From positions 1 through 16,969 of the forward strand of contig JAUSKS010000328.1 of NCBI GenBank assembly GCA_030646595.1: DNA of 16,969 bases, written 5' to 3'. Positions 7,142-15,078 of this stretch are shown here, one piece after another. This DNA is from Gallionellaceae bacterium (lineage in GTDB: Bacteria > Pseudomonadota > Gammaproteobacteria > Burkholderiales > Gallionellaceae). Position 1 is the stretch's first letter. Each line of letters starts with the position of its first letter. The translations under genes and the position numbers were made by a program. The notes below the pieces were generated by a model. The model was not told where the DNA came from and did no database searches. It saw nothing but the letters and a program-made list of their open reading frames with translations.

Positions 7142-10100
7142 TTAATCCACTTTTTTATACAGCATGGCGTAATACAGCACTGGAATCACAATCAACGTCA
7201 GCAGCGTGGAAACCAAAATGCCGAATATCAGCGAAATCGCCAGGCCGTTGAAAATCGGATCATCGAGTATGAATAGCGCACCCAGCATAGCCGCCAGCCC
7301 GGTCAGGATAATGGGTTTGGCGCGTGCGCTGGCGGCGGCGATCACTGCATGCTGTAAGCCTACGCCATTGCGCAATTGCAGATTGATGAAGTCTACCAGC
7401 AGAATGGAGTTGCGCACGATAATACCCGCCAGCGCAATCATGCCTATCATGGAGGTGGCAGTGAATTGCGCGCCCAGTAAAGCGTGTCCCGGCATGACGC
7501 CAATGAGGGTGAGCGGGATCGGCATCATGATTACCAGCGGTACCAGATAACTTTTGAATTGCACCACTACCAACAAGTAGATCAGAATTAGCCCCACGCC
7601 GTAGGCGATGCCCATATCGCGAAAGGTCTCGAAGGTCACCTGCCATTCGCCATCCCACTTCAGCGCGTATCCTGCATAGGGATTGGATGGCTGCTTGAAG
7701 TAATGTACATCCAGCGCCCCGCCCTGTTCAAGCTGCGCGCCGCTGACCTTGCTATTGATGCCGAACATGCCATACAGCGGGCTGTCCAGCTTGCCCGCCA
7801 TGTCGCCGAACACATACACCACCGGCAGCAGATCCTTGTGATAAATCGGGTAATCGCGCTCTGCGGGTATAACTTGCACCACTTCGGACAGGGGCACCAG
7901 CACCCCGTCGTGCGCCCGCACCTTGAGCTTGAGCACATCGTCTATGCGGCTACGCTGCTCGGCAGGCAGCCCCAAACGCAACGGCAACGCATACTTGGCT
8001 GTGGCATCGTGCAATGCAGTCACGTCCTGTCCGGACAGCGCGACCTGAATGGCATCTGCAATATCGCGCGGCGCAACTCCCAGCAAGGCGGCCTTACTTT
8101 GCAGTATGCGCAGTAACAGCTTGGGCGCGGCTTCAGCTACGCTGTCGTCAATACCAACAATATCCGTGGTAGCACCAAATTGCTGGCGCACCGTGGTTGC
8201 CACTTGGCGTGCGCCGTTATAGTCCGGCCCGTAAATTTCAGCCACGATGGGTGACAACACCGGCGGGCCCGGCGGCACTTCGACAATTTTTACTTTTGCC
8301 CCCCAGATTTTTGCAATCGCCTCGATCGGCTCGCACACACTGCGGGCAATCTCATGGCTGCTGCGTTTGCGCTGGTGCTTGTTTTGCAGATTTACCTGAA
8401 GATCTCCCTGCTCAGCAGCATTGCGTAAATAATATTGGCGCACCAGGCCATTGAAGTTGATCGGTGCAGCAGTTCCGGCATACCCCTGATAGTCAGTCAC
8501 TTCCGGAACCGTAGCCAGGTATGCGCCTATTTCATGCAGCACTGCTGAGGTCCGTTCCAGCGCGGTGCCGCTGGGCATATCCACCACCACCTGGAATTCA
8601 GATTTGTTGTCGAATGGCAACATTTTCAGGACCACCCATTTCATCTCCGCCAAACTCACAGCAAACAAAAGCCCGGCCAGGATGCCCAGCCACAGCTTGT
8701 TCCGCGCCGCCTTGCCATGCTCGCGATTAAGGAATGGGGTCAGGCGGGCTTGAAAAAAGCGGGTCAGCACAGTGTTGTGCTCATCGTTTACTGCTGCATG
8801 GTGCGGCGCAGAAAATCTAAGCGCCAGCCAAGGTGTGATGATGAAAGCGATGGCCAGAGAAATGACCATGCCCATGCTGGCGTTGATCGGTATCGGGCTC
8901 ATGTACGGCCCCATCAGGCCGCTGACGAAAGCCATGGGCAGCAATGCGGCAATCACCGCCAGCGTAGCCAGAATGGTTGGCCCGCCTATCTCATCCACCG
9001 CCTCTGGAATAATTTCGGCCAAGGGTTGATGGCCAGATAGTTTGCGACGGCGATGAATATTCTCGACCACCACGATGGCATCGTCCACCAGAATGCCGAT
9101 GGAAAAAATCAGCGCGAACAAGGACACGCGGTTCAAGGTGAAGCCCCATGCCCAGGATGCAAACAGTGTGGCTGCCAGCGTCAAAAGTACGGCTATACCG
9201 ACGATGAATGCTTCGCGAAACCCCAATGCAATCCACACCAACATCACCACCGCAAGGGTGGCGAAGATCAGCTTCTGAATCAGTTTCATTGCCTTGTCGT
9301 TGGCAGTCTCGCCGTAGTTGCGTGTGCTCGTAATATGCACGTCGGAAGGAATCACACTGCCTTTGAGTTCCGCCACTCGTTGCAATAACTGATCGGCGAC
9401 ATCTACTGCGTTCTCACCCGGCTTCTTGCTTACTGCCACTGTCACTGCGGTGAACTCGCCCCGGCCCTGGACACCTTTGTCCGCAGCAGCCGGGCCGATA
9501 CCCAGCCACGTATAGCTGGATGGCTGATCGGCACCCTCCAGCACTTCAGCTACATCATGCAGGAATACCGCCTTGCCATCCGCCACGCCTATTACCAACT
9601 GGCTAACCTCATGCGCATCGTTCAGGAAATTACCGGTCTGCACCCGCACCTCGCGACTGTTCTGTACTAGGCTGCCCACGTTTTGCGATACGTTGGCAGC
9701 CTGTAATGCAGCACGTATATCCTGCACCGACAGTTGATAGGCGTTCAGACTTTCCGGATTAAGCAGCACGCGCACAATACGCGGAGTTCCGCCTAATGTG
9801 CTCACCTCGCGTGTCCCGCTGACGCGCTTCAGCTCGACCTCCATGGCGTGCGCCACTTGGGTTAGCGCCAGGCCGCCGTCCACGCCATTTTCGCGCCACA
9901 GGGTAAATGCCACGATCGGCACATCATCTATGCCCTTGGCCTTGATAATGGGCTGTGCCACACCCAGCGTGGGCGGCAGCCAGTCGGCGTGCGAATGAAT
10001 GACATCGTACAATTTAACCAACGCGGGAATATGCGGCTCACCCACCTTGAACTGCACGGTGAGTATCGCCATGCCGGGCTGCGATACGGAGTAAACATGA

Positions 10101-10342
10101 TCCACCCCGACAATCTGCGACAGCACTTGCTCAGCCGGGGTTGCCACGGTACGTGCCACATCCTGCGCCGATGCGCCGGGATAGACGATCAGCACATTGG
10201 CCATGGTGACATTGATTTGCGGCTCTTCTTCGCGCGGTGTCACCACTACCGCGAACAGGCCCAGCAGCACCGCCACCAAGGCCAGTAGCAGTGTCATTTG
10301 CGAGTGCAGAAAAAATCGGGCGATGCGCCCGGATATGCCCAC
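7142..10342 (-). CDS. Efflux RND transporter permease (AcrB/AcrD/AcrF superfamily)
   Basis: Inner-membrane proton-driven pump subunit of 1066 residues, full length for the family. The GTG start overlaps the stop of the adaptor gene by one base. The N-terminal helix (about 12-33) is followed by TPREEEPQINVTMANV and YPGASAQDV, typical of RND porter domains. The proton-relay segment SIGILVDDAIVVVENIHRR places the aspartates at D420 and D421 (AcrB D407/D408). In the position of AcrB K940 there is R977 (AGIIVRNSILLVDF), as in several RND subfamilies. Two large periplasmic loops and a membrane segment set at each half are visible. The substrate cannot be deduced: the CzcA metal-pump pattern is not evident, and it is closer to the HAE-like/unclassified PREEEPQI group. 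No outer-membrane channel gene is in the window. Confidence 0.95.
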   Translation of the reverse strand: MGISGRIARFFLHSQMTLLLALVAVLLGLFAVVVTPREEEPQINVTMANVLIVYPGASAQDVARTVATPAEQVLSQIVGVDHVYSVSQPGMAILTVQFKVGEPHIPALVKLYDVIHSHADWLPPTLGVAQPIIKAKGIDDVPIVAFTLWRENGVDGGLALTQVAHAMEVELKRVSGTREVSTLGGTPRIVRVLLNPESLNAYQLSVQDIRAALQAANVSQNVGSLVQNSREVRVQTGNFLNDAHEVSQLVIGVADGKAVFLHDVAEVLEGADQPSSYTWLGIGPAAADKGVQGRGEFTAVTVAVSKKPGENAVDVADQLLQRVAELKGSVIPSDVHITSTRNYGETANDKAMKLIQKLIFATLAVVMLVWIALGFREAFIVGIAVLLTLAATLFASWAWGFTLNRVSLFALIFSIGILVDDAIVVVENIHRRRKLSGHQPLAEIIPEAVDEIGGPTILATLAVIAALLPMAFVSGLMGPYMSPIPINASMGMVISLAIAFIITPWLALRFSAPHHAAVNDEHNTVLTRFFQARLTPFLNREHGKAARNKLWLGILAGLLFAVSLAEMKWVVLKMLPFDNKSEFQVVVDMPSGTALERTSAVLHEIGAYLATVPEVTDYQGYAGTAAPINFNGLVRQYYLRNAAEQGDLQVNLQNKHQRKRSSHEIARSVCEPIEAIAKIWGAKVKIVEVPPGPPVLSPIVAEIYGPDYNGARQVATTVRQQFGATTDIVGIDDSVAEAAPKLLLRILQSKAALLGVAPRDIADAIQVALSGQDVTALHDATAKYALPLRLGLPAEQRSRIDDVLKLKVRAHDGVLVPLSEVVQVIPAERDYPIYHKDLLPVVYVFGDMAGKLDSPLYGMFGINSKVSGAQLEQGGALDVHYFKQPSNPYAGYALKWDGEWQVTFETFRDMGIAYGVGLILIYLLVVVQFKSYLVPLVIMMPIPLTLIGVMPGHALLGAQFTATSMIGMIALAGIIVRNSILLVDFINLQLRNGVGLQHAVIAAASARAKPIILTGLAAMLGALFILDDPIFNGLAISLIFGILVSTLLTLIVIPVLYYAMLYKKVD

Positions 10343-11406
10343 TATTTTTTCACCTGCTGTGCCAATGCCATGCCTGCCTTGATTGGATCCAACGCAACCT
10401 GCTCACCGGCATTTAACCCGGCCAGCACTTCAATCTCGTCTTGCCCCGCAGTCTCACCCAAGCGAATCTGGCGCAGCGTCACCCCACCCTTGTCATCCAT
10501 TACATAGACCGCAATGACTTCGCTGCGGCGCAGCACCGCACTGACCGGGACCAGCAATTTTTTTGCCTTGCCCACCACAAACTGCGCACGCACATACATC
10601 CCTGGATACACTCCCGCCTCTTTAGCAGGCAGATCAATGCGCACTTGCGTGGTATGCGTACGGGCATCGGCCACAGGTTGCACGGTCACCGCAGCTGCTT
10701 GCACTCTGCGCTTGATCGAAGGAATTTCTATCGCAACATCGGGCTGGGCACCGATATCCGCCAATTTGTATTGCGGCACACTGACCATTACGCGTAATTG
10801 CGCGGGATCGAAGCCCGTCATCAACGGCTTGCCGACGGTAACCATTTCGCCCACTTGCACCAAACGTGCGGCCACTACACCACCATAAGGCGCAACCACA
10901 GCGGTATAGCCCTGTGCCAACGCTGCTTGACTTTCACCCGCCTGACTGACCGCCGCCTGGGCCTGGGCTACTTTATAGTCCGCCTCTGCCTTATCCATCG
11001 CCGCCTGACTGATAAACCCCTGTGCCAACAACTGGCGCGCACGTTCGTAATTGGCCTGGGCATTGTGCATGGCAGCCTGCGCCTGCATCACCTGCGCCTG
11101 GCTGCCGGCCAAGGCTTGCGCTGCTTCACGCTCATCGATGCGCAGAATGACCTGGCCTTTTTTTACACTATCGCCGACATCGAAATTGATTTCTTTCACT
11201 CGCCCAGCGATTTGCGCGGACACGGTGGATTGGCGCGTTGCCTCAACCACACCTTCGGTGCTCCATGTTTGCTCCACTTCGCGGTATTGCACCACAGCAA
11301 CGGCCAATGTCTCCGCCGAAAATACCGGGAGCGCCACCAACCAAAAAACGATGCCCGGCAATATCCACCATAACGCGTCATGTTTTATGGCCGCTCTATA
11401 ATCCAT
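10342..11406 (-). CDS. RND efflux periplasmic adaptor (membrane fusion protein)
   Basis: HlyD/AcrA-type adaptor of 354 residues that would connect the RND permease to an outer-membrane channel. ATG 11406 is preceded by AAGGAA at 5-nt spacing. Residues 13-31 form a single hydrophobic N-terminal segment, either signal peptide or anchor; there is no lipobox cysteine. The lipoyl half-motif TVSAQIAGRVKEINFDVGDSV (61-81) precedes an Ala/Gln-rich coiled-coil hairpin (about 93-163). The second half, YTAVVAPYGGVVAARLVQVGEMV, lies at 167-189. Beta-barrel (about 200-270) and membrane-proximal domains (GVYPGMYVRAQF, VLVPVSAVLRR-type, to the end) follow. It is the first gene of the adaptor-permease-DUF2892 operon and ends TAGTG, overlapping the permease start. 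Confidence 0.94.
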   Translation of the reverse strand: MDYRAAIKHDALWWILPGIVFWLVALPVFSAETLAVAVVQYREVEQTWSTEGVVEATRQSTVSAQIAGRVKEINFDVGDSVKKGQVILRIDEREAAQALAGSQAQVMQAQAAMHNAQANYERARQLLAQGFISQAAMDKAEADYKVAQAQAAVSQAGESQAALAQGYTAVVAPYGGVVAARLVQVGEMVTVGKPLMTGFDPAQLRVMVSVPQYKLADIGAQPDVAIEIPSIKRRVQAAAVTVQPVADARTHTTQVRIDLPAKEAGVYPGMYVRAQFVVGKAKKLLVPVSAVLRRSEVIAVYVMDDKGGVTLRQIRLGETAGQDEIEVLAGLNAGEQVALDPIKAGMALAQQVKK

Positions 11407-11555
11407 GCTATTTCCTTTTTAACAGGGTGTGTCATTGCTGCTGCCTCGTTTGGAGAATGCACAACAGGATGAAGCAGATTGTGCTGAATTTTCAGACGGG
11501 CCTGCTGGGCATAAATATGGCGGTGTGGCAGGCCCTGATCAGATCAAAGCAATAA
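11407..11555. other. Intergenic stretch between lysyl oxidase and RND adaptor genes
   Basis: 149 bp separating two minus-strand genes. It should hold the RND operon promoter, but I see no convincing -35/-10 pair. It contains a 7-bp-arm inverted repeat GGCCTGC/GCAGGCC (11499-11505 and 11528-11534) followed by the palindrome CTGATCAG (11535-11542), either of which might be a regulator site or weak terminator. No regulator gene adjoins. Confidence 0.3.
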
Positions 11556-12308
11556 TTATTGTGATGCCGTCGGTATCACAGTTTGTGCCGAAACCACTCC
11601 GTCGGCAATGCGTATCAACACTGTGCTGATATTGTCAGTTTCATCAGATTCAATAATTCGATTTTTAGGATCAATTTCAATTTCCAGGTTATAGTCACCA
11701 TCTGGAAGACCTGAGATGTCCAATGATTGCCCATCCAGAGAATAGTGGTATTCATCCCCCCATCCCACAGACATGCCTTGCACACTTAAATCACATGCGT
11801 TATAAACAGGACGCTTAGAAGCGCCTTTCAACCTGTGGTTAATCAGGGTTGTATCCATGATGCAGAACGTAGTTTTGGCACCGATGCGTTTGGATGCGCC
11901 GTTAGCAGTAACGGGCTGCAAGGTATAAATTGCATAATTATCAAAATGAAAATGGTTATGCGTTTCATGCCATTCAAATGAGCCAGCCATGACATCCCGA
12001 TAGGAATTGGGGCTGGAATAGATGCGCTGAAAAACCTCCTGCTTGCCATTTACCTTGTCTACATTGCCGCCGAGCAGCTCAAGCGGCCCGCTTCCTTTGT
12101 TCCAGCTTAATGTTGTAAACCTCAAAAAAATACTGCCGTCCTCCTGTGGCTCAATTACCAGATCCGCAGCAGGGAAAGGGGTCAGGTTAGGCAGCTTTTC
12201 TGCCATCGCGCTCACCGTACCCAGCAAACCCCAACTTATAACAATCGCCGTGATTATTACTTTAATTTTCCCAGTTAATCTATTTTTTTTAGTATGTCGC
12301 ATTAACAT
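11556..12308 (-). CDS. Secreted bacterial lysyl-oxidase-like copper amine oxidase
   Basis: 250 residues; ATG 12308 has AAGGGG at 6-nt spacing. Residues 14-36 are a signal peptide (IIVIS-type core, VSAMA cut site). The mature part aligns by eye with the catalytic domain of animal lysyl oxidase. FEWHETHNHFHF (111-122) matches the copper-binding WEWHSCHQHYH, with H117, H119 and H121 in the ligand positions. AKTTFCIMDT (144-153) matches HKASFCLEDT, placing K145 at the cofactor lysine (human K320). QGMSVGWGDEY (177-187) matches QGLSPGCYDTY, placing Y187 at the cofactor tyrosine (human Y355). C149 and C172 are the only cysteines and match a conserved pair. The C-terminal DPKNRIIESDETDN is typical. 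It would oxidise primary amines such as lysine side chains outside the cytoplasm, using oxygen and releasing peroxide. The substrate is unknown. It stands alone, divergent from glgP. Confidence 0.85.
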   Translation of the reverse strand: MLMRHTKKNRLTGKIKVIITAIVISWGLLGTVSAMAEKLPNLTPFPAADLVIEPQEDGSIFLRFTTLSWNKGSGPLELLGGNVDKVNGKQEVFQRIYSSPNSYRDVMAGSFEWHETHNHFHFDNYAIYTLQPVTANGASKRIGAKTTFCIMDTTLINHRLKGASKRPVYNACDLSVQGMSVGWGDEYHYSLDGQSLDISGLPDGDYNLEIEIDPKNRIIESDETDNISTVLIRIADGVVSAQTVIPTASQ

Positions 12309-12334
12309 TATCTTCCCCTTGTTAACTTAACCAA

Positions 12335-12359
12335 TGGCACAATGCCAATACGAAGTATA
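12335..12359 (-). promoter_or_regulatory. Possible operator and -10 box upstream of lysyl oxidase gene
   Basis: TGGCA-CAA-TGCCA (12335-12347) is a short dyad, and a minus-strand TATACT (12359-12354) lies next to it, about 45 bp upstream of the start. The -35 is poor. The dyad would lie near the transcription start, where a repressor could act. Tentative. Confidence 0.25.
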
Positions 12360-12407
12360 CATTTACCGCTGGCGTTGCTCATGTAATAAAGTTTATCTGT
12401 GAGGACT

Positions 12408-12437
12408 TTCACAGCACACCCGATAGATTGATATAAT
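12408..12437 (+). promoter_or_regulatory. Sigma70-like promoter of glgP-glgA
   Basis: TTCACA (12408-12413) and a perfect TATAAT (12432-12437) are separated by 18 bp. The -10 sits inside the palindrome TTGATATAATCAA (12428-12440). The predicted start is about 40 bp upstream of the glgP ATG, and CCGGAG (12467-12472) is the likely ribosome site, 10 nt before ATG. Confidence 0.6.
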
Positions 12438-12482
12438 CAACTGCGGCGCGCGCATTGCGTAATTAACCGGAGTCTTTCTGAT

Positions 12483-15038
12483 ATGCATACCAGCACCCCC
12501 TTCTCTCTTGAAGTCCGGCCCAATATTCCTGCCCCTCTGAGGCGGCTGACCGAACTGGCCAATAATTTATGGTATAGCTGGGATTTGCCTACGCGTGATT
12601 TGTTTTCGCATATTCATCGCGGCCTGTGGGATGCCGTCGGCCAAAATCCCAAGGCTTTTCTGCGCAGCGTGGAGGAACGCTGTCTGATCGAAGCATCAGA
12701 GGATGCGGTTTTTCTGGATCATTACAACCGCACACTGGCGGCCTATGACACTTATCACACCAAGCCGGTGCGCAACAAACACACCGAGGGCTTTGTCGAT
12801 ACTGATCTGGTTGCCTATTTTTGTGCCGAGTTTGGCTTTCATGAAAGTTTTCCGATTTATTCCGGTGGCTTGGGCATTCTGGCGGGTGACCACTGTAAAT
12901 CGGCCAGCGATATGCATTTGCCTTTTGTTGGCGTGGGTCTGCTTTACCGCCAGGGCTATTTCCATCAGACCATAGACAGCGATGGCAAGCAGAATGCGAT
13001 TTATACCGATTCGGATTTTGACAGCCTGCCAATTTCAGCAGTGCTGGCGGATGGCTCGGATGTGCGAGTGAGTGTTGATTTGCCGGGGCGCAGCGTGGCT
13101 ATCAAAGTATGGCAGGCGCGCGTGGGCAATGTGATGATCTATCTGATGGATACCGATCTGGCCGAAAACTCGCACCACGACCGCAGCATTACTCACCATC
13201 TATATGGCGGCGACCGCGCCATGCGTATCGAACAGGAAATTGTGCTTGGCATAGGCGGGGTACGCGCCTTGGCGGCGATGGGTTTAATGCCCAGTGCCTG
13301 GCACATCAATGAGGGACATGCGGCGTTTATGGTATTGGAACGCATTCGTGTGCTGATCGGACAGAATATGGATTTTCTGAGTGCGCTGGAAGCCGTCGCT
13401 GCGCATACCGTGTTCACTACCCACACGCCCGTGCCCGCGGGCCATGACCAGTTTGATCACAGCATGATGATTGCCTATTTCGAGCATTATTATCCGCAAT
13501 TGAAAATCAGCCGCGATGAATTTCTGGCGCTGGGTTATAGCGCGACGACTGCCGATTTCAATATGACTGCACTGGCCATCCATTGCTCGCGTTTTCAAAA
13601 TGGCGTATCGCGTATTCATGGCAGGGTCTCTTCCAAAATTTGCTCGGAAATGTGGCCGCAGATTGAGCCGCAGGAGAACCCCATGAGTTACGTTACCAAT
13701 GGCGTACATATGCCGACTTTTCTGGCCAAGGAATGGCCAGAAGTATTCGTGCGTTTTCTAGGCTGGGACTGGAGCCATCATGTGGCCGATACCACTTTCT
13801 GGCAGCGCATGGGCAGCATTCCCGATCATCAATTCTGGAGCGTGCGCGAATCGCTTAAATCAAGAATGTTGCAACTGATACGCCACCGCATCAGCCGCCA
13901 GCATTTCCGTAACCATGGTTCCGAAGCACATCTGGACCGCATTCTGAAATTTGCTGACCCGGCCAACCCGAATGTGCTGACCATCGGTTTTGCGCGTCGC
14001 TTCGCGACTTATAAACGCGCAGCCTTGTTGTTCGAAGACATGGATTGGCTGCGCGAAATCATGCACGACAGCGAGCGTCCGGTATTGTTTATCTTTGCTG
14101 GTAAAGCCCACCCAGCTGATGTTCCTGGCCAGGATTTGATACGTCGCGTGACCCAGGTTTCGCGCCTACCGGAATTTGAAGGCAAGATTCTAATGCTGGA
14201 AGATTACGATCTGCGGCTGGCGCGACGCATGGTGGCCGGGGTGGATGTGTGGCTGAACAACCCCTTATATCCGCTGGAAGCCAGCGGCACTTCGGGCATG
14301 AAAGCGGCCATGAATGGGGTACTTAATCTGTCTGTGCTGGACGGCTGGTGGGACGAGGGCTACGACGGTCACAACGGCTGGGCCATCAAACCAGTTTCGG
14401 AATTCCTGCCGGAAGCGCAGCGCAACCGCGAAGAAAGCCGGACCTTATATGAGCTGTTGCAGGATCATGTCATCCCGACTTACTACAAGCAAAATAAAAT
14501 GGGCTATTCACCGGAATGGGTAAAAATGTCCAAGCGTTCCATCGCGACCCTGCTGCCGATTTTCAATTCCACGCGCATGGTGGGCGAATATGTGGTCAAT
14601 TGCTATCTGCCTGCTACCCGCCAACATCGTAAATATAGCGCGCAAAATTTTATCGGTGCGCAAAAAATTGCGGCCTGGAAAAATAATGTGCGGCAGGCAT
14701 GGCCAGGCGTCACCCTGCGCCGTTTGGATATGCCCAAATACAGCATTACTTTCCGCGAAGATGTACAGATCAAAGTGAGCGTTAACCTGAACGGCCTGCA
14801 ACCTGAAGACGTGGTGGTAGAAATGTTGCTCAGCCATCAAGCCAGCAAGGAGCAATTGCAGCAGGCTTTGCGTCATCCTTTTAGTGCACAGGAAGTAAAC
14901 AAGGGAACAGGTGAGGTTATTTTTACGCTGCAATTAACACCCCAATTGTGCGGCAAACTGGAATACCGGATACGCATTTACCCGCGCCATGAAATGTTGA
15001 CGCATCCACTGGAGATGGGCTTTATGCGCTGGCTTTAG
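12483..15038 (+). CDS. glgP: Alpha-glucan (glycogen) phosphorylase with N-terminal DUF3417-type region
   Basis: Cytosolic PLP enzyme releasing glucose-1-phosphate from alpha-1,4-glucan ends. 851 residues. The N-terminus PAPLRRLTELANNLWYSWD (residues 16-34) marks the DUF3417-type extension of the alpha-glucan family phosphorylases (TIGR02094-like), a branch distinct from E. coli GlgP/MalP. Conserved elements in order are YSGGLGILAGD (126-136), HINEGHAAF (274-282), FTTHTPVPAGHDQF, YVTNGVHMPTF, GFARRFATYKR, FAGKAHPADVPGQ and LYPLEASGTSGMKAAMNG, in which K607 is the expected Schiff-base lysine. The remaining C-terminus, after LDGWWDEGYDGHNGWAI, is a less conserved ~200 residues. glgA follows 40 bp downstream, so the pair is likely one operon. 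The symbol glgP is used for function; the subfamily may also be named malP or agpA in other genomes. Confidence 0.93.
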   Translation: MHTSTPFSLEVRPNIPAPLRRLTELANNLWYSWDLPTRDLFSHIHRGLWDAVGQNPKAFLRSVEERCLIEASEDAVFLDHYNRTLAAYDTYHTKPVRNKHTEGFVDTDLVAYFCAEFGFHESFPIYSGGLGILAGDHCKSASDMHLPFVGVGLLYRQGYFHQTIDSDGKQNAIYTDSDFDSLPISAVLADGSDVRVSVDLPGRSVAIKVWQARVGNVMIYLMDTDLAENSHHDRSITHHLYGGDRAMRIEQEIVLGIGGVRALAAMGLMPSAWHINEGHAAFMVLERIRVLIGQNMDFLSALEAVAAHTVFTTHTPVPAGHDQFDHSMMIAYFEHYYPQLKISRDEFLALGYSATTADFNMTALAIHCSRFQNGVSRIHGRVSSKICSEMWPQIEPQENPMSYVTNGVHMPTFLAKEWPEVFVRFLGWDWSHHVADTTFWQRMGSIPDHQFWSVRESLKSRMLQLIRHRISRQHFRNHGSEAHLDRILKFADPANPNVLTIGFARRFATYKRAALLFEDMDWLREIMHDSERPVLFIFAGKAHPADVPGQDLIRRVTQVSRLPEFEGKILMLEDYDLRLARRMVAGVDVWLNNPLYPLEASGTSGMKAAMNGVLNLSVLDGWWDEGYDGHNGWAIKPVSEFLPEAQRNREESRTLYELLQDHVIPTYYKQNKMGYSPEWVKMSKRSIATLLPIFNSTRMVGEYVVNCYLPATRQHRKYSAQNFIGAQKIAAWKNNVRQAWPGVTLRRLDMPKYSITFREDVQIKVSVNLNGLQPEDVVVEMLLSHQASKEQLQQALRHPFSAQEVNKGTGEVIFTLQLTPQLCGKLEYRIRIYPRHEMLTHPLEMGFMRWL

Positions 15039-15078
15039 AGCTCGTTAATCCGGCAGCAGAAGTAATCCAGAATTAATC

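Noticed and set aside
8197..9388. Several long plus-strand frames inside the RND permease region
   Set aside because: They are antisense to a full-length, well-conserved RND gene and have no family features.
11499..11542. Inverted repeat as a factor-independent terminator for the lysyl oxidase gene
   Set aside because: The stem is 7 bp with a 22-nt loop and no U-tract on the minus strand, so it is kept only as an unassigned dyad.
11429..11629. Plus-strand frame between the RND adaptor and lysyl oxidase genes
   Set aside because: It runs antisense into the lysyl oxidase 3' end, has no ribosome site and shows no family resemblance.
12331..12350. Sigma54 promoter at the TGGCAC sequence
   Set aside because: The required GC-spaced TTGC element is missing; the site reads better as a small dyad.
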